From the NCBI RefSeq assembly GCF_004122105.1, contig NZ_SBKN01000001.1:186001-250000 (forward strand): a stretch of 64,000 bases of DNA, read 5' to 3'. The notes under the pieces are model-generated. The model searched no databases and had not been told where the DNA came from. It saw only the letters and a list, made by a program, of their open reading frames with translations. This document shows, one piece after another, positions 36,110 through 45,376 of the stretch; the stretch's first letter is position 1; each line of letters starts with the position of its first letter. The position numbers were made by a program, and so were the translations under genes. Source of the stretch: Flavobacterium stagni (GTDB lineage: Bacteria; Bacteroidota; Bacteroidia; Flavobacteriales; Flavobacteriaceae).

Positions 36110-37039
36110 TTATTTAAGGAAGTCGATGTTGCGTTGGAGTCCTTCAAATTTGGTGCGTTTAACCGCCGAATTTTTAAACACTTTTCGGAAGGTTTCTTCG
36201 GTGATTTCCTCCCAATCTTTTTTGGTAAACTGCAACAAATCAGGATGCGGATTGAAAGCGGGTTCTTGATGGGGTTTTGCAAATCGGTTCCAAGGACATA
36301 CATCTTGACAAACGTCACAACCAAACATCCAATCGTTCCAAGCGCCTTTCATTTCGGTAGGTAATTGGTCTTTCAACTCGATAGTATAATAGGAAATACA
36401 TTTGCTTCCATCGACCACATAAGGCGCTACTATGGCTTGAGTGGGACAAGCATCGATGCAAGCCGTGCAAGTGCCACAATGATCGGTGGTGGGCGTGTCG
36501 TAATCGAGTTCGAGGTCAACAATGAGTTCGGCAATAAAATAAAACGAACCTGTTTTTTGAGTGATTAAGTTGGCATTTTTACCGATCCAACCGAGTCCGC
36601 TCTTGGCGGCCCAAGCTTTATCTAAAACAGGTGCCGAATCTACAAAGGCACGACCGTTGACTTCGCCGATTTCATTTTGTATAAAATGTAACAATTCTTT
36701 GAGTTTGTCTTTGATGACAAAGTGGTAGTCTTGACCGTAAGCGTATTTGGAGATTTGATACGAATCAGGATTTTGTGTATGTTCAGGATAATAATTGAGT
36801 AATAATGAAATGACACTTTTAGCCCCATCGACCAATAGCGTTGGGTCTAATCGTTTATCAAAATGATTTTCCATGTAATGCATTTCCCCTTGAAAGCCAT
36901 TTTTCAACCAACGTTCGAGGCGTGGTGCTTCGGCTTCCAGGAAACCCGCTTTTGCAATACCGCACGACAAAAATCCGAGGCGCTTGGCTTCAGCTTTAAT
37001 TTGTTGGGTAGTATGGACGCGATTGGAATTCATTTGCAT
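36110..37039 (-). CDS. queG: Epoxyqueuosine reductase
   Basis: Cobalamin- and Fe-S-dependent enzyme that reduces epoxyqueuosine to queuosine in tRNA, the last step of queuosine synthesis. The 309-residue product has the DUF1730 N-terminal domain ([24 protein letters not shown]) and two [4Fe-4S] clusters ([16 protein letters not shown] and [11 protein letters not shown]). The start may be either ATG ending at 37039 or the one ending at 37033 ([13 protein letters not shown]). Upstream, a GC-rich repeat-like element separates it from ruvB. It is slightly shorter than E. coli QueG, which has extra HEAT repeats. Confidence 0.94.
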   Translation of the reverse strand: MQMNSNRVHTTQQIKAEAKRLGFLSCGIAKAGFLEAEAPRLERWLKNGFQGEMHYMENHFDKRLDPTLLVDGAKSVISLLLNYYPEHTQNPDSYQISKYAYGQDYHFVIKDKLKELLHFIQNEIGEVNGRAFVDSAPVLDKAWAAKSGLGWIGKNANLITQKTGSFYFIAELIVDLELDYDTPTTDHCGTCTACIDACPTQAIVAPYVVDGSKCISYYTIELKDQLPTEMKGAWNDWMFGCDVCQDVCPWNRFAKPHQEPAFNPHPDLLQFTKKDWEEITEETFRKVFKNSAVKRTKFEGLQRNIDFLK

Positions 37040-37045
37040 TAGGGA

Positions 37046-37144
37046 TTGAAGCGAAGTACCCGACCGACGTTAGGAGGGCGCGTACTGCGGAAAGCCCGCC
37101 CCCGACCGAGTTCGTGATGAATACTTCTGACTTGATTCGGGGGA
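37046..37144. repeat. GC-rich repeat-like element between ruvB and queG
   Basis: A compact, strikingly GC-rich stretch in otherwise AT-rich DNA. It contains a direct repeat of CCCGACCGA at 37059-37067 and 37101-37109, and an inverted pair GGGCG (37076-37080) and CGCCC (37097-37101) around a short loop. No reading frame is suggested. The make-up resembles the dispersed, palindrome-rich intergenic repeats seen in flavobacterial genomes. Only one copy is in this window, so its repetitive nature cannot be shown here. A structured RNA in the ruvB-queG transcript is the alternative. Confidence 0.45.
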
Positions 37145-37150
37145 ATGCCT

Positions 37151-38173
37151 TTAAAACAATTCCCCTTGGGACGAACTTTTGATTTTTCCCAAATGGCGGT
37201 ACGCTTTATCGGTTACTTCACGTCCGCGTGGTGTGCGGATGATGAAACCTTCTTGGATTAAAAATGGTTCGTACACCTCTTCGATGGTCTCGCCATTTTC
37301 GGAAACTGCGGTTGCTAATGTGGATAATCCAACAGGGCCTCCTTTGAATTTATCGATGATGGTAGAGAGAATTTTATTGTCCATTTCGTCCAAACCGTGG
37401 GCATCCACGTGTAAGGCTTGCAGGGAATACCGAGCAATTTCGATGTCAATTTTTCCATTTCCTTTGATTTGGGCAAAGTCGCGTACACGACGCAAAAGTG
37501 CATTGGCAATACGCGGCGTTCCTCGACTGCGTCCTGCAATTTCGATTGCCGCTTCCATGGAAATGGGTACGCCGAGAATGGTCGCACTGCGTTGCACGAT
37601 GGTGGTGAGTAATTCGGTATTATAATATTGCAATCGGGATTGGATGCCGAAGCGTGCGCGCATAGGCGCCGTTAATAGACCGGAACGTGTTGTTGCACCT
37701 ACCAAGGTAAACGGATTCAAACTGATTTGAACGGAACGCGCATTGGGTCCGGTTTCAATCATAATGTCAATTTTGAAATCTTCCATCGCAGAGTAAAGGT
37801 ATTCCTCAACGACAGGGCTTAGGCGGTGAATTTCATCAATAAACAACACATCGCGTTCCTCGAGGTTGGTTAACAAACCAGCCAAATCACCTGGTTTATC
37901 CAGTACTGGCCCCGAAGTAATTTTGATTCCCACCCCTAATTCATTGGCTAGAATATTGGCTAGCGTAGTCTTACCGAGGCCAGGCGGACCGTGAAACAAG
38001 GTATGATCCAGCGCTTCGTCGCGAAGGTTGGCTGCTTTTACGAAAACTTTTAAGTTTTCGAGCACTTGATCTTGACCTGTGAAATCGTCGAAGGAGAGCG
38101 GACGTAATTTTTTCTCGACATCGAGTTCTTCGGGATTATAGCCTTTGTTGGTGGGATCTAAATTTTCGTTCAT
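37151..38173 (-). CDS. ruvB: Holliday junction branch migration ATPase RuvB
   Basis: Hexameric AAA+ motor that drives branch migration with RuvA. The 340-residue product has Walker A GPPGLGKT (62-69), Walker B FIDEIHR, sensor GATTRSG and a C-terminal winged helix ([22 protein letters not shown]). The frame opens 6 codons earlier, but ATG 38173 ([11 protein letters not shown]) matches the family start. A promoter lies 4 nt upstream of the start codon's 5' side (TAtaTTTG at 38178-38185), behind the ctaD terminator. The C-terminus (SSSQGELF) is normal. Confidence 0.96.
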   Translation of the reverse strand: MNENLDPTNKGYNPEELDVEKKLRPLSFDDFTGQDQVLENLKVFVKAANLRDEALDHTLFHGPPGLGKTTLANILANELGVGIKITSGPVLDKPGDLAGLLTNLEERDVLFIDEIHRLSPVVEEYLYSAMEDFKIDIMIETGPNARSVQISLNPFTLVGATTRSGLLTAPMRARFGIQSRLQYYNTELLTTIVQRSATILGVPISMEAAIEIAGRSRGTPRIANALLRRVRDFAQIKGNGKIDIEIARYSLQALHVDAHGLDEMDNKILSTIIDKFKGGPVGLSTLATAVSENGETIEEVYEPFLIQEGFIIRTPRGREVTDKAYRHLGKIKSSSQGELF

Positions 38174-38177
38174 ACTA

Positions 38178-38185
38178 CAAATATA
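38178..38185 (-). promoter_or_regulatory. Promoter -7 element for ruvB (TAtaTTTG), 4 nt from the ATG
   Basis: Plus-strand CAAATATA; exact TAnnTTTG on the minus strand. Only four bases (38174-38177) separate it from the ATG ending at 38173, so this also predicts a leaderless or nearly leaderless transcript. Confidence 0.55.
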
Positions 38186-38202
38186 GTACAAGTTGGCAGG
38201 AA

Positions 38203-38233
38203 TAAAAAAAAGCCTCTCCGAAGAAAGGCTTTT
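38203..38233 (-). terminator. Rho-independent terminator after ctaD
   Basis: On the minus strand AAAAGCCT (from 38233) pairs with AGGCTTTT (to 38208) around a 10-nt loop, then runs into T residues. It closes the act-cta operon 8 nt after the ctaD stop. Confidence 0.85.
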
Positions 38234-38240
38234 GTATATT

Positions 38241-40037
38241 TTAGTGGTGAAGAACTTCTTCTCCGGGTTTCATCGGTACATTTTGTGGTACGAAATCCTC
38301 ATCATGACCTGGCTTACTGTAGTCGTAAGGCCAACGGTGTACTTCTGGAATTTCGCCAGGCCAGTTACCGTGCATGTGTTCTACAGGTGCTGTCCATTCT
38401 AATGTATTGGATCTCCATGGATTCTGAGGTGCTTTTTCACCAAAGAAGATTGAACTGAAGAAATTGTAAATGAAAACCAATTGGAATGCTCCACCGATTA
38501 AGGCAAACATAGTAATCACTACGTTTACATCTTGCATATCGTCGAAGATTGGGAAATTGGTGTTGGTGTAATAACGACGTGGTAGACCTGCCATACCGAT
38601 AAAGTGCATTGGGAAGAATACACCGTAGGCACAAACGGCAGTAACCCAGAAGTGAACATATCCTAAGGTTTTGTTCAACATACGTCCGTACATTCTAGGG
38701 AACCAGTGGTAGATACCTGCAAACATTCCGTAAAGTGCAGAGATACCCATTACTAAGTGGAAGTGCGCTACAACGAAATACGTATCGTGAACGTTAATAT
38801 CGAGTGTACTATCTCCTAGGATAATCCCTGTCAAACCACCGGTGATAAAAGTAGATACTAAACCGATAGAGAATAACATGGCAGGGTTTAACTGAAGGTT
38901 ACCTTTCCAAATGGTAGTAATGTAGTTGAATGCTTTTACGGCAGATGGGATTGCAATCAATAACGTGGTGAAGGTAAATACCGAACCAAGGAATGGATTC
39001 ATACCGGAAACAAACATGTGGTGACCCCATACAATTGTAGATAAGAATGCAATCGCAAGGATAGACATGATCATCGCACGGTAACCAAAGATTGGTTTAC
39101 GTGAATTGGTTGCGATAACTTCAGAAGTGATACCCAATGCAGGTAATAAGATGATATATACTTCAGGGTGTCCTAAGAACCAGAATAAGTGTTCGAACAA
39201 TACCGGTGATCCTCCTTGGTAATCCAATACTTCTCCAGCTAAATAGATATCTGACAAGAAGAAAGAAGTACCAAAACTACGGTCCATGATTAACAATAAA
39301 GCGGCAGACAATAATACTGGGAAGGAAATCACACCAATAACAGCAGTAATGAAAAATGCCCAAATAGTTAGTGGCATACGCGTCATGGTCATCCCTTTAG
39401 TACGTAAGTTCAATACCGTAACGATATAGTTTAACGAACCTAATAAAGAAGAGGCAATAAAGATCGCCATAGAAACCAACCATAAGGTCATCCCTAAACC
39501 TGAACCCGCAATCGCTTGTGGTAAGGCACTCAATGGAGGATAGATTGTCCAACCCGCTGATGCAGGTCCTGATTCTACGAACAAGGAAATAACCATGATT
39601 ACACTTGACAAGAAGAATAACCAGTAAGAAACCATGTTTAAGAAACCAGACGCCATATCACGAGCCCCCAATTGCAATGGAATAAGTAAGTTACTGAACG
39701 TACCACTTAAAGCAGCTGTTAATACAAAGAATACCATGATGGTACCGTGAATAGTGATCAATGACAAATAAGCTTCATTGGTCATTACTCCTTCAGGAGC
39801 CATTTTTTCACCCAAGAAGAATTTAAATACTTTAAAAGATTCTTCTGGCCATGCTAATTGCATACGGAACAATAAAGACATCCCCACACCTATGATTCCC
39901 ATGATAATACCAGTAAGTAGGTATTGTTTAGAAATCATTTTATGGTCAATACTAAAAATATATTTAGTAATGAATGTGTCCTTGTGGTGGTGATCATGTG
40001 CATGATCGTCAATGTGAAGGTCGTGTGCGTGACTCAT
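38241..40037 (-). CDS. ctaD: Cytochrome c oxidase subunit I
   Basis: The catalytic, haem a and haem a3-CuB subunit of the aa3-type oxidase that reduces oxygen to water and pumps protons. The 598-residue, twelve-helix protein carries [17 protein letters not shown] (CuB histidine and cross-linked tyrosine), [10 protein letters not shown] (CuB His pair) and [15 protein letters not shown] (haem ligands). The N-terminal tail is His/Asp-rich ([20 protein letters not shown]). It is the last gene of the operon, 28 nt after ctaC, and is followed by a terminator. Confidence 0.97.
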   Translation of the reverse strand: MSHAHDLHIDDHAHDHHHKDTFITKYIFSIDHKMISKQYLLTGIIMGIIGVGMSLLFRMQLAWPEESFKVFKFFLGEKMAPEGVMTNEAYLSLITIHGTIMVFFVLTAALSGTFSNLLIPLQLGARDMASGFLNMVSYWLFFLSSVIMVISLFVESGPASAGWTIYPPLSALPQAIAGSGLGMTLWLVSMAIFIASSLLGSLNYIVTVLNLRTKGMTMTRMPLTIWAFFITAVIGVISFPVLLSAALLLIMDRSFGTSFFLSDIYLAGEVLDYQGGSPVLFEHLFWFLGHPEVYIILLPALGITSEVIATNSRKPIFGYRAMIMSILAIAFLSTIVWGHHMFVSGMNPFLGSVFTFTTLLIAIPSAVKAFNYITTIWKGNLQLNPAMLFSIGLVSTFITGGLTGIILGDSTLDINVHDTYFVVAHFHLVMGISALYGMFAGIYHWFPRMYGRMLNKTLGYVHFWVTAVCAYGVFFPMHFIGMAGLPRRYYTNTNFPIFDDMQDVNVVITMFALIGGAFQLVFIYNFFSSIFFGEKAPQNPWRSNTLEWTAPVEHMHGNWPGEIPEVHRWPYDYSKPGHDEDFVPQNVPMKPGEEVLHH

Positions 40038-40065
40038 ATGATATAAATCAATTATATTTTTCTAA

Positions 40066-41238
40066 TTATTTAGTAGCAACTACTGTAGTATCGTTTTTAG
40101 GAGCGGTTGAATCTGCAGGCTTTCCAGCTTCTGCAGCAGCTGTAGCCGCTTCTTCTTTCGCTGCATTTTTAACAGCTTGTACTAGGGTAGTTTTTTCTTT
40201 TAACCATTTTTTATAATCTTCTGGAGAGTCAACTACAATTTTCATTTGCATGTTGTAGTGTGAAGCTCCACAAATTTTATTACACAAAAGTAAATAATCA
40301 AAAGTATACGGATCCAAAGCTGGTTTACCTTCTGCTTCTAATTGTTTGCTTTTTTGACTGCGAATTTCATTAATGTGATGCACTTTCTCAGTCATGGCTT
40401 TCGTATCACGCATTTCTTGTGTAGTCATGATTGGTGTGAAAGCAAATTGTGTAACCATACCTGGAACACAGTTCATCTGTGCACGGAAATGTGGCATGTA
40501 CATCGAGTGCAATACATCTTGCGAACGTATTTTGAAAATCACTTTTTTACCTTTTGGCAAATGCAATTCTTCCGCTACGATATCGTCTTGTGCATTTGGA
40601 TCTGCTAAATCTACTCCTAAAGTATTAATACCTTCAATCAAACGAACGTTAGCTTTACCTAAAACATTATCGTCACCGGCATAGCGAGCAGTCCATTTAA
40701 ATTGTTGAGCATAGATTTCAATTACAATAGGCTTCTCCTCTTTTTCATTCACGAACATGATATCATTCCATGTGAAAAGTCCGAAGAAAATCAACACCGC
40801 CAATACAATAGCAGGGATAGAACTCCAAATAAACTCTAATTTGTTGTTATCAGATAAATAGGTTGCAACTTGACCTTTTTTACCGCTGTATTTGTATCCA
40901 AAGTAATGCAATAATGCCTGAGTAATGGTTTGAACAGTAAAAATCAATATCATCGAAATCCACATCAATTGATCTACTTCTTTACCATGTTCAGAAGCTG
41001 AATCTTCCATTAAAGGAAATGCACCGTATTTTACAATACAAACAATTGTTATCAAATAAATGAAACCTAAGAATCCGAATAGTAAGTAACCGTTGATTCT
41101 GTTATCATTATCGTTGGCTACATTCGTTACTTCTCCCTCGGGTTTTTTTCCAATCTGAGTAAGAGCAAAAATTTTGCTTAATTGCCATAAAGCAACTGCT
41201 AGTAAAACTACAACAAGAACTACTAATAAACCTGTCAT
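40066..41238 (-). CDS. ctaC: Cytochrome c oxidase subunit II
   Basis: Carries the binuclear CuA centre that accepts electrons from cytochrome c or ACIII. The 390-residue product has an N-terminal helix, an extra helix (GYLLFGFLGFIYLITIVCIVKYGAF), a third near 95-115, a fourth near 140-160, then the cupredoxin domain with HSMYMPHFRAQMNCVPGM and the CuA loop CNKICGASHYNMQM. The tail (KNAAKEEAATAAAEAGKPADSTAPKNDT) is low-complexity and acidic. There is no fused cytochrome c domain. It lies 19 nt after actF and 28 nt before ctaD. Confidence 0.95.
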   Translation of the reverse strand: MTGLLVVLVVVLLAVALWQLSKIFALTQIGKKPEGEVTNVANDNDNRINGYLLFGFLGFIYLITIVCIVKYGAFPLMEDSASEHGKEVDQLMWISMILIFTVQTITQALLHYFGYKYSGKKGQVATYLSDNNKLEFIWSSIPAIVLAVLIFFGLFTWNDIMFVNEKEEKPIVIEIYAQQFKWTARYAGDDNVLGKANVRLIEGINTLGVDLADPNAQDDIVAEELHLPKGKKVIFKIRSQDVLHSMYMPHFRAQMNCVPGMVTQFAFTPIMTTQEMRDTKAMTEKVHHINEIRSQKSKQLEAEGKPALDPYTFDYLLLCNKICGASHYNMQMKIVVDSPEDYKKWLKEKTTLVQAVKNAAKEEAATAAAEAGKPADSTAPKNDTTVVATK

Positions 41239-41257
41239 TTGTTCTTTTCTTTAAATA

Positions 41258-42799
41258 TTAATAATGAAAATGTTTACTCTCCTCCATATAAGGATTGCGT
41301 TTTGGTGTTAACGGAGCTTTAGTAAGCGCTGTAAATACAACCAAGATGAACAAACCTAAGAAGAACAATACGGATCCGATTTCAGAAACTCCAATATACC
41401 ATTGGTCACCTACTGTTGCAGGCATAATCATGTTGAAGAAATCAATATAGTGACCAAACAAAATTACAACACCAGCTGTAACTACAATTGGAGCTACACG
41501 TTTGAAATCTGTATTGATTAATGTCAAGAATGGGAAAATGAAGTTCAATCCTACAGCACCCCAGAATGGTAAGGTATAATCGTTGATACGAGTAATGAAA
41601 TACGTAACCTCTTCAGGAATATTAGCATACCAAATCAACATGAATTGAGAGAACCATAAGTATGTCCAGAACACACTAATACCAAACATGAATTTTGATA
41701 AATCGTGGATATGGCTTGAATTTACATACTCTAAATAACCTTTTGATTTCAAGTAAAGCGTAACCATTGAAATTGTAGTGATACCACTTACAAAGAAACT
41801 TGCAAATACATACCATCCAAATAATGTACTGAACCAGTGTGGGTCAAGTGACATAATCCAGTCCCAAGCCATGATTGATTCAGACACGATAAAGAATACT
41901 AAGAACATGGCTGATAACTTGAAGTTCTTTTTGTAGTAGAAATCATCGTTGGCTTCATCTTGAGCTAAACAATTCTTTCTTGAATAAAAACGGTATAAGT
42001 TCCAACCAATTAAAAATACAGCTGCTCTACCAATCCAAAAACCAAAATTTAAATAACCTGATTTCCCTGCAATTAAAGCATCATAGTCAGGTGAATTTAC
42101 ATCGGTTACACCTTCAGCCATCCATGGAAATAAATGATTCACGTGTGTACCTGATAAAATCAACAATACAAAGAAAATTACAGAACCTACCGGTAAGTAA
42201 GCCGTGATTCCTTGCATAACACGGAATAATACGGGTGACCAACCTGCTTGTGCTACTTGTTGAATTGCATAGAATGCTAAGGCACCCATAGTAACTAACA
42301 AGAAGAAAATACACGCTACATACAAAGCAGCCCATGGTTTATTTTGTAATTGATGAAAAACATGTTGAATGTGTTCTTCGTGTTCTTTAGCTGCATCTAC
42401 TTTTTTCTCTTCTTTCGCAACCACGTTTACTTCATGTTTTTCAGCTACAGGAGCTACAGCTACATGGGTAGTATCAGTTGTTTCTGTTTTGATTGAATCG
42501 TGTGCTTCATGTGCAACAGGTTCAGCAGTTGCAGATGTCTCATGTGCTGATTCTGTTTCGTGATGAGCTGCAGATGCTTTTTCATCATGACCTTCATGCG
42601 AAACGGCTTCGTGAGAATCGTGAGAAGCAGCAGCTTCATGACCACCTTCATGACCACCCTCATGATGAGCTGCAGCCACAATTTTCTCAACATCTTCTAT
42701 AGTTTTCGGAGTAGATAAAAACCCGTATACAATTCCTACTAATCCTAGAGCAATTAGTATGAAAGCGGTAGTTTTTAACTTTTGTGAAAATGTGTACAT
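41258..42799 (-). CDS. actF: Alternative complex III subunit ActF (quinol-binding, with His-rich insertion)
   Basis: A 513-residue membrane subunit of ACIII, the quinol:cytochrome c oxidoreductase that replaces cytochrome bc1 in Bacteroidota. One N-terminal helix (10-28), then a ~105-residue His/Ala/Glu-rich stretch (residues 45-149, ~19 His), then about nine further helices including GWNLYRFYSRKN and AWDWIMSLDPHWFSTLFGWYVFASF. The helical part is the half of the NrfD/ActC pair fold seen in ActF. The His-rich segment would be exposed and might bind metal. It lies 27 nt after actE and 19 nt before ctaC. Confidence 0.93.
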   Translation of the reverse strand: MYTFSQKLKTTAFILIALGLVGIVYGFLSTPKTIEDVEKIVAAAHHEGGHEGGHEAAASHDSHEAVSHEGHDEKASAAHHETESAHETSATAEPVAHEAHDSIKTETTDTTHVAVAPVAEKHEVNVVAKEEKKVDAAKEHEEHIQHVFHQLQNKPWAALYVACIFFLLVTMGALAFYAIQQVAQAGWSPVLFRVMQGITAYLPVGSVIFFVLLILSGTHVNHLFPWMAEGVTDVNSPDYDALIAGKSGYLNFGFWIGRAAVFLIGWNLYRFYSRKNCLAQDEANDDFYYKKNFKLSAMFLVFFIVSESIMAWDWIMSLDPHWFSTLFGWYVFASFFVSGITTISMVTLYLKSKGYLEYVNSSHIHDLSKFMFGISVFWTYLWFSQFMLIWYANIPEEVTYFITRINDYTLPFWGAVGLNFIFPFLTLINTDFKRVAPIVVTAGVVILFGHYIDFFNMIMPATVGDQWYIGVSEIGSVLFFLGLFILVVFTALTKAPLTPKRNPYMEESKHFHY

Positions 42800-42826
42800 A
42801 TCTATAACAATCTGATAATTCTACAA

Positions 42827-43390
42827 TTATAATTTACTTTTCAATTGCATCACGTAGTTAGAAACCAACCAACGTTCTTCACGATTCAATTGATTGGCAT
42901 ACGAACCCATAGAATTTAATCCATAAGTGATTACGTGATTCACACTACCTTCAGTGATTTGACGGTCTTTGTAGTTTGGAACTCCAAGGAATTTTCCTTG
43001 CGTTACCAATTTACCTTTACCGTCTCCCGCAGTACCGTGACAAATGGCACAGTAAATATTAAATAACTCTTCTGCTTTCTTAGCATCCATTTTCTCAGCA
43101 GGGAAAGGATTCGTTACCGCTTTAGAAGCAGCATAACCCTCTGGAGTATTGGGTAATTCATAAGGAACATACCCTCTTTTGATTGTTCCAGCAGGAGGCA
43201 ATTGACCTTCTTTACCGTTTTCTGATTTAGCATTTGGTGAACGAAAAGCATTAGATTCAGAATAGGTTTCATAAGCCACCGATTCATACATGTTAGGCAT
43301 ATATTGATAGTTCGGCGATTTATCATCTTTACAAGCTGTCATCAAAGCTACAGCTCCTACCATAAAGGATAATTTTAAAATATTCTTCAT
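42827..43390 (-). CDS. actE: ACIII subunit ActE, monohaem cytochrome c lipoprotein
   Basis: A 187-residue lipoprotein (MKNILKLSFMVGAVALMTAC, lipid cysteine at 20) with one c-type haem site CAICH at residues 114-118 and an axial methionine in the SMGSYANQL region. It is the mobile or exit cytochrome of ACIII, passing electrons to the oxidase. The frame is open six codons further upstream (to 43408), overlapping actD, but the signal peptide fits the ATG ending at 43390, 4 nt after the actD stop. Family length is normal. Confidence 0.93.
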   Translation of the reverse strand: MKNILKLSFMVGAVALMTACKDDKSPNYQYMPNMYESVAYETYSESNAFRSPNAKSENGKEGQLPPAGTIKRGYVPYELPNTPEGYAASKAVTNPFPAEKMDAKKAEELFNIYCAICHGTAGDGKGKLVTQGKFLGVPNYKDRQITEGSVNHVITYGLNSMGSYANQLNREERWLVSNYVMQLKSKL

Positions 43391-43394
43391 CTTC

Positions 43395-43922
43395 TTAGTG
43401 CTTTTCAATTACTTTAACTTCAACAGCACCTGTGTTTTTGAAGAAAGAAACCATTTCTTCTTCGTTACCTGATACTGCTACTTCCATTAAAAAGTGATCA
43501 TCTGTAGTTCTCACATCTGGATTTTCTGCTTTTTTGAATGGCCACAATCTACTTCTCATATAAAAAGTAATAACCATTAAGTGCGCTGCAAAAAATACCG
43601 TCATCTCAAACATCACGGGGACGAAAGCCGGCATGTTTTGAAGATAAGAGAAACTTGGTTTACCTCCAATATCTTGAGGCCAATCGTTGATCATAATGTT
43701 CCACATCATCCAAGTAGCCACGGAAATACCGATACAACCGTAGATGAACGCACAGATTGCTAAACGCGTAGGTGCAAGACCCATAGCTTTATCTAATCCG
43801 TGAACCGGGAAAGGAGTAAAAACTTCCTCGATATGATGATGTGCTTTACGTGTTTGCTTTACAGCATCCATTAATACATCATCATCATTATATAGTGCGT
43901 GAATAACTTTAGTACTGCTCAT
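43395..43922 (-). CDS. actD: ACIII subunit ActD (DUF3341)
   Basis: A 175-residue membrane protein with a cytoplasmic N-terminal region (VIHALYNDDDVLMDAVKQTRKAHHHIEEVFTPFPVHGLDKAMG) and two helices (TRLAICAFIYGCIGISVATWMMW and VMFEMTVFFAAHLMVITFYM). DUF3341/ActD stabilises the ACIII membrane core and is close to the ActC and ActF quinol subunits. It sits between actC (8-nt gap) and actE. No cofactor motif is seen, as expected. Confidence 0.94.
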   Translation of the reverse strand: MSSTKVIHALYNDDDVLMDAVKQTRKAHHHIEEVFTPFPVHGLDKAMGLAPTRLAICAFIYGCIGISVATWMMWNIMINDWPQDIGGKPSFSYLQNMPAFVPVMFEMTVFFAAHLMVITFYMRSRLWPFKKAENPDVRTTDDHFLMEVAVSGNEEEMVSFFKNTGAVEVKVIEKH

Positions 43923-43930
43923 GACTTTTA

Positions 43931-45343
43931 TTAATGATTATCTGAATGATGATTATGTCCTTCTTTTTCACGTGCTCTCTTGTAGTTGTCACCCGAAGAC
44001 TTCAAAATAGTTTTAACCTCTGCTTGTGCAATTACAGGGAACGAACGTGCATATAATAAGAACAATACAAAGAAGAAGCCGATTGTTCCAATATAAATTC
44101 CAATATCTACAAAAGTTGGTGAGAATTTAGTCCAAGAAGACGGTAAATAATCACGGTGCAATGAAGTTACGATAATTACGAAACGCTCAAACCACATACC
44201 GATGTTTACTACAATCGAAATAATGAAAGAGAACATGATACTTGTTCTTAATTTTTTGAACCACATGAACTGTGGAGAGAACACGTTACACGTCATCATC
44301 ATCCAGTACGACCAAGCGTAAGGACCTGTTGCACGGTTAAGGAAAGCGTATTGTTCATATTCTACACCTGAATACCAAGCCACGAATAACTCAGTGATAT
44401 ATGCTACCCCTACAATCGAACCCGTAATCATGATAATGATGTTCATCAATTCGATATGTTGTAACGTAATGTAGGCTTCAAGATTGGACACCTTACGCAT
44501 TACAATCAAAAGTGTGTTTACCATGGCAAAACCAGAGAATACAGCACCCGCAACGAAATAAGGTGGGAAGATGGTAGTGTGCCATCCTGGAACTACTGAA
44601 GTAGCAAAGTCAAAGGATACAATAGTGTGTACAGAAAGTACAAGAGGAGTTGCTAGACCTGCTAAAACAAGTGAAACTTCTTCAAAACGTTGCCAATCTT
44701 TAGCACGTCCACTCCATCCGAAACTTAATATAGAATATACTTTTTTAGTAAAAGGAGTTACTGCACGGTCTCTTAACATCGCAAAGTCAGGTAATAATCC
44801 TGTCCACCAGAAAACTAATGAAACGGATAAATACGTAGAAATCGCAAATACGTCCCATAAAAGTGGCGAGTTAAAGTTCACCCACAAGGATCCAAATTGG
44901 TTTGGAATAGGTAATACCCAATACCCCAACCATGGACGACCCATGTGAATTACAGGGAATAAACCTGCTTGAACTACCGAGAAGATAGTCATCGCCTCAG
45001 CAGAACGGTTAATCGCCATTCTCCAACGTTGACGGAATAATAACAATACTGCAGAAATCAAAGTTCCTGCGTGACCGATACCTACCCACCAAACGAAGTT
45101 GGTAATATCCCAGGCCCAACCAACAGTTTTGTTAAGACCCCAGGTTCCGATACCTGTAGAGATGGTATAAACGATACAGCCTATTCCCCAAAGGAATGCT
45201 GCCAAAGAAATTGAAAAAACGGTCCACCATTGTTTGTTGGCTCTTCCTTCTACAGGAGCAGCAACATCAACAGTTACATCGTGATAAGTTTTATCACCTA
45301 TAACTAATGGCTTTCTAATGGGTGCTTCGTAATGAGACGACAT
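43931..45343 (-). CDS. actC: ACIII subunit ActC (NrfD-like quinol-binding membrane subunit)
   Basis: A 470-residue NrfD/PsrC-family integral membrane protein with about ten helices that forms the quinol oxidation site of ACIII. Segments such as WWVGIGHAGTLISAVLLLFRQRWR, HMGRPWLGYWVLPIPNQFGSLWVNFNSPLLWDVFAISTYL and HTIVSFDFATSVVPGWHTTIFPPYFVAGAVFSGFAMV are diagnostic. It is paired with ActF, its pseudo-symmetric partner. It lies 33 nt after actB and 8 nt before actD. Confidence 0.95.
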   Translation of the reverse strand: MSSHYEAPIRKPLVIGDKTYHDVTVDVAAPVEGRANKQWWTVFSISLAAFLWGIGCIVYTISTGIGTWGLNKTVGWAWDITNFVWWVGIGHAGTLISAVLLLFRQRWRMAINRSAEAMTIFSVVQAGLFPVIHMGRPWLGYWVLPIPNQFGSLWVNFNSPLLWDVFAISTYLSVSLVFWWTGLLPDFAMLRDRAVTPFTKKVYSILSFGWSGRAKDWQRFEEVSLVLAGLATPLVLSVHTIVSFDFATSVVPGWHTTIFPPYFVAGAVFSGFAMVNTLLIVMRKVSNLEAYITLQHIELMNIIIMITGSIVGVAYITELFVAWYSGVEYEQYAFLNRATGPYAWSYWMMMTCNVFSPQFMWFKKLRTSIMFSFIISIVVNIGMWFERFVIIVTSLHRDYLPSSWTKFSPTFVDIGIYIGTIGFFFVLFLLYARSFPVIAQAEVKTILKSSGDNYKRAREKEGHNHHSDNH

Positions 45344-45376
45344 AATCCTATATAGTGTTTCTTATTAATTTAATGA

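Noticed and set aside
42430..42670. Possible short tandem repeat or CRISPR-like array in actF (recurring CATGA/TCATG words)
   Set aside because: The words are unevenly spaced and follow codons for His and Glu; there are no constant repeats with unique spacers.
42369..42702. Ser/Cys- and His/Gln-rich open frames on the plus strand opposite actF
   Set aside because: They are the complement of the His/Ala/Glu low-complexity codons of ActF, with no start context or promoter.
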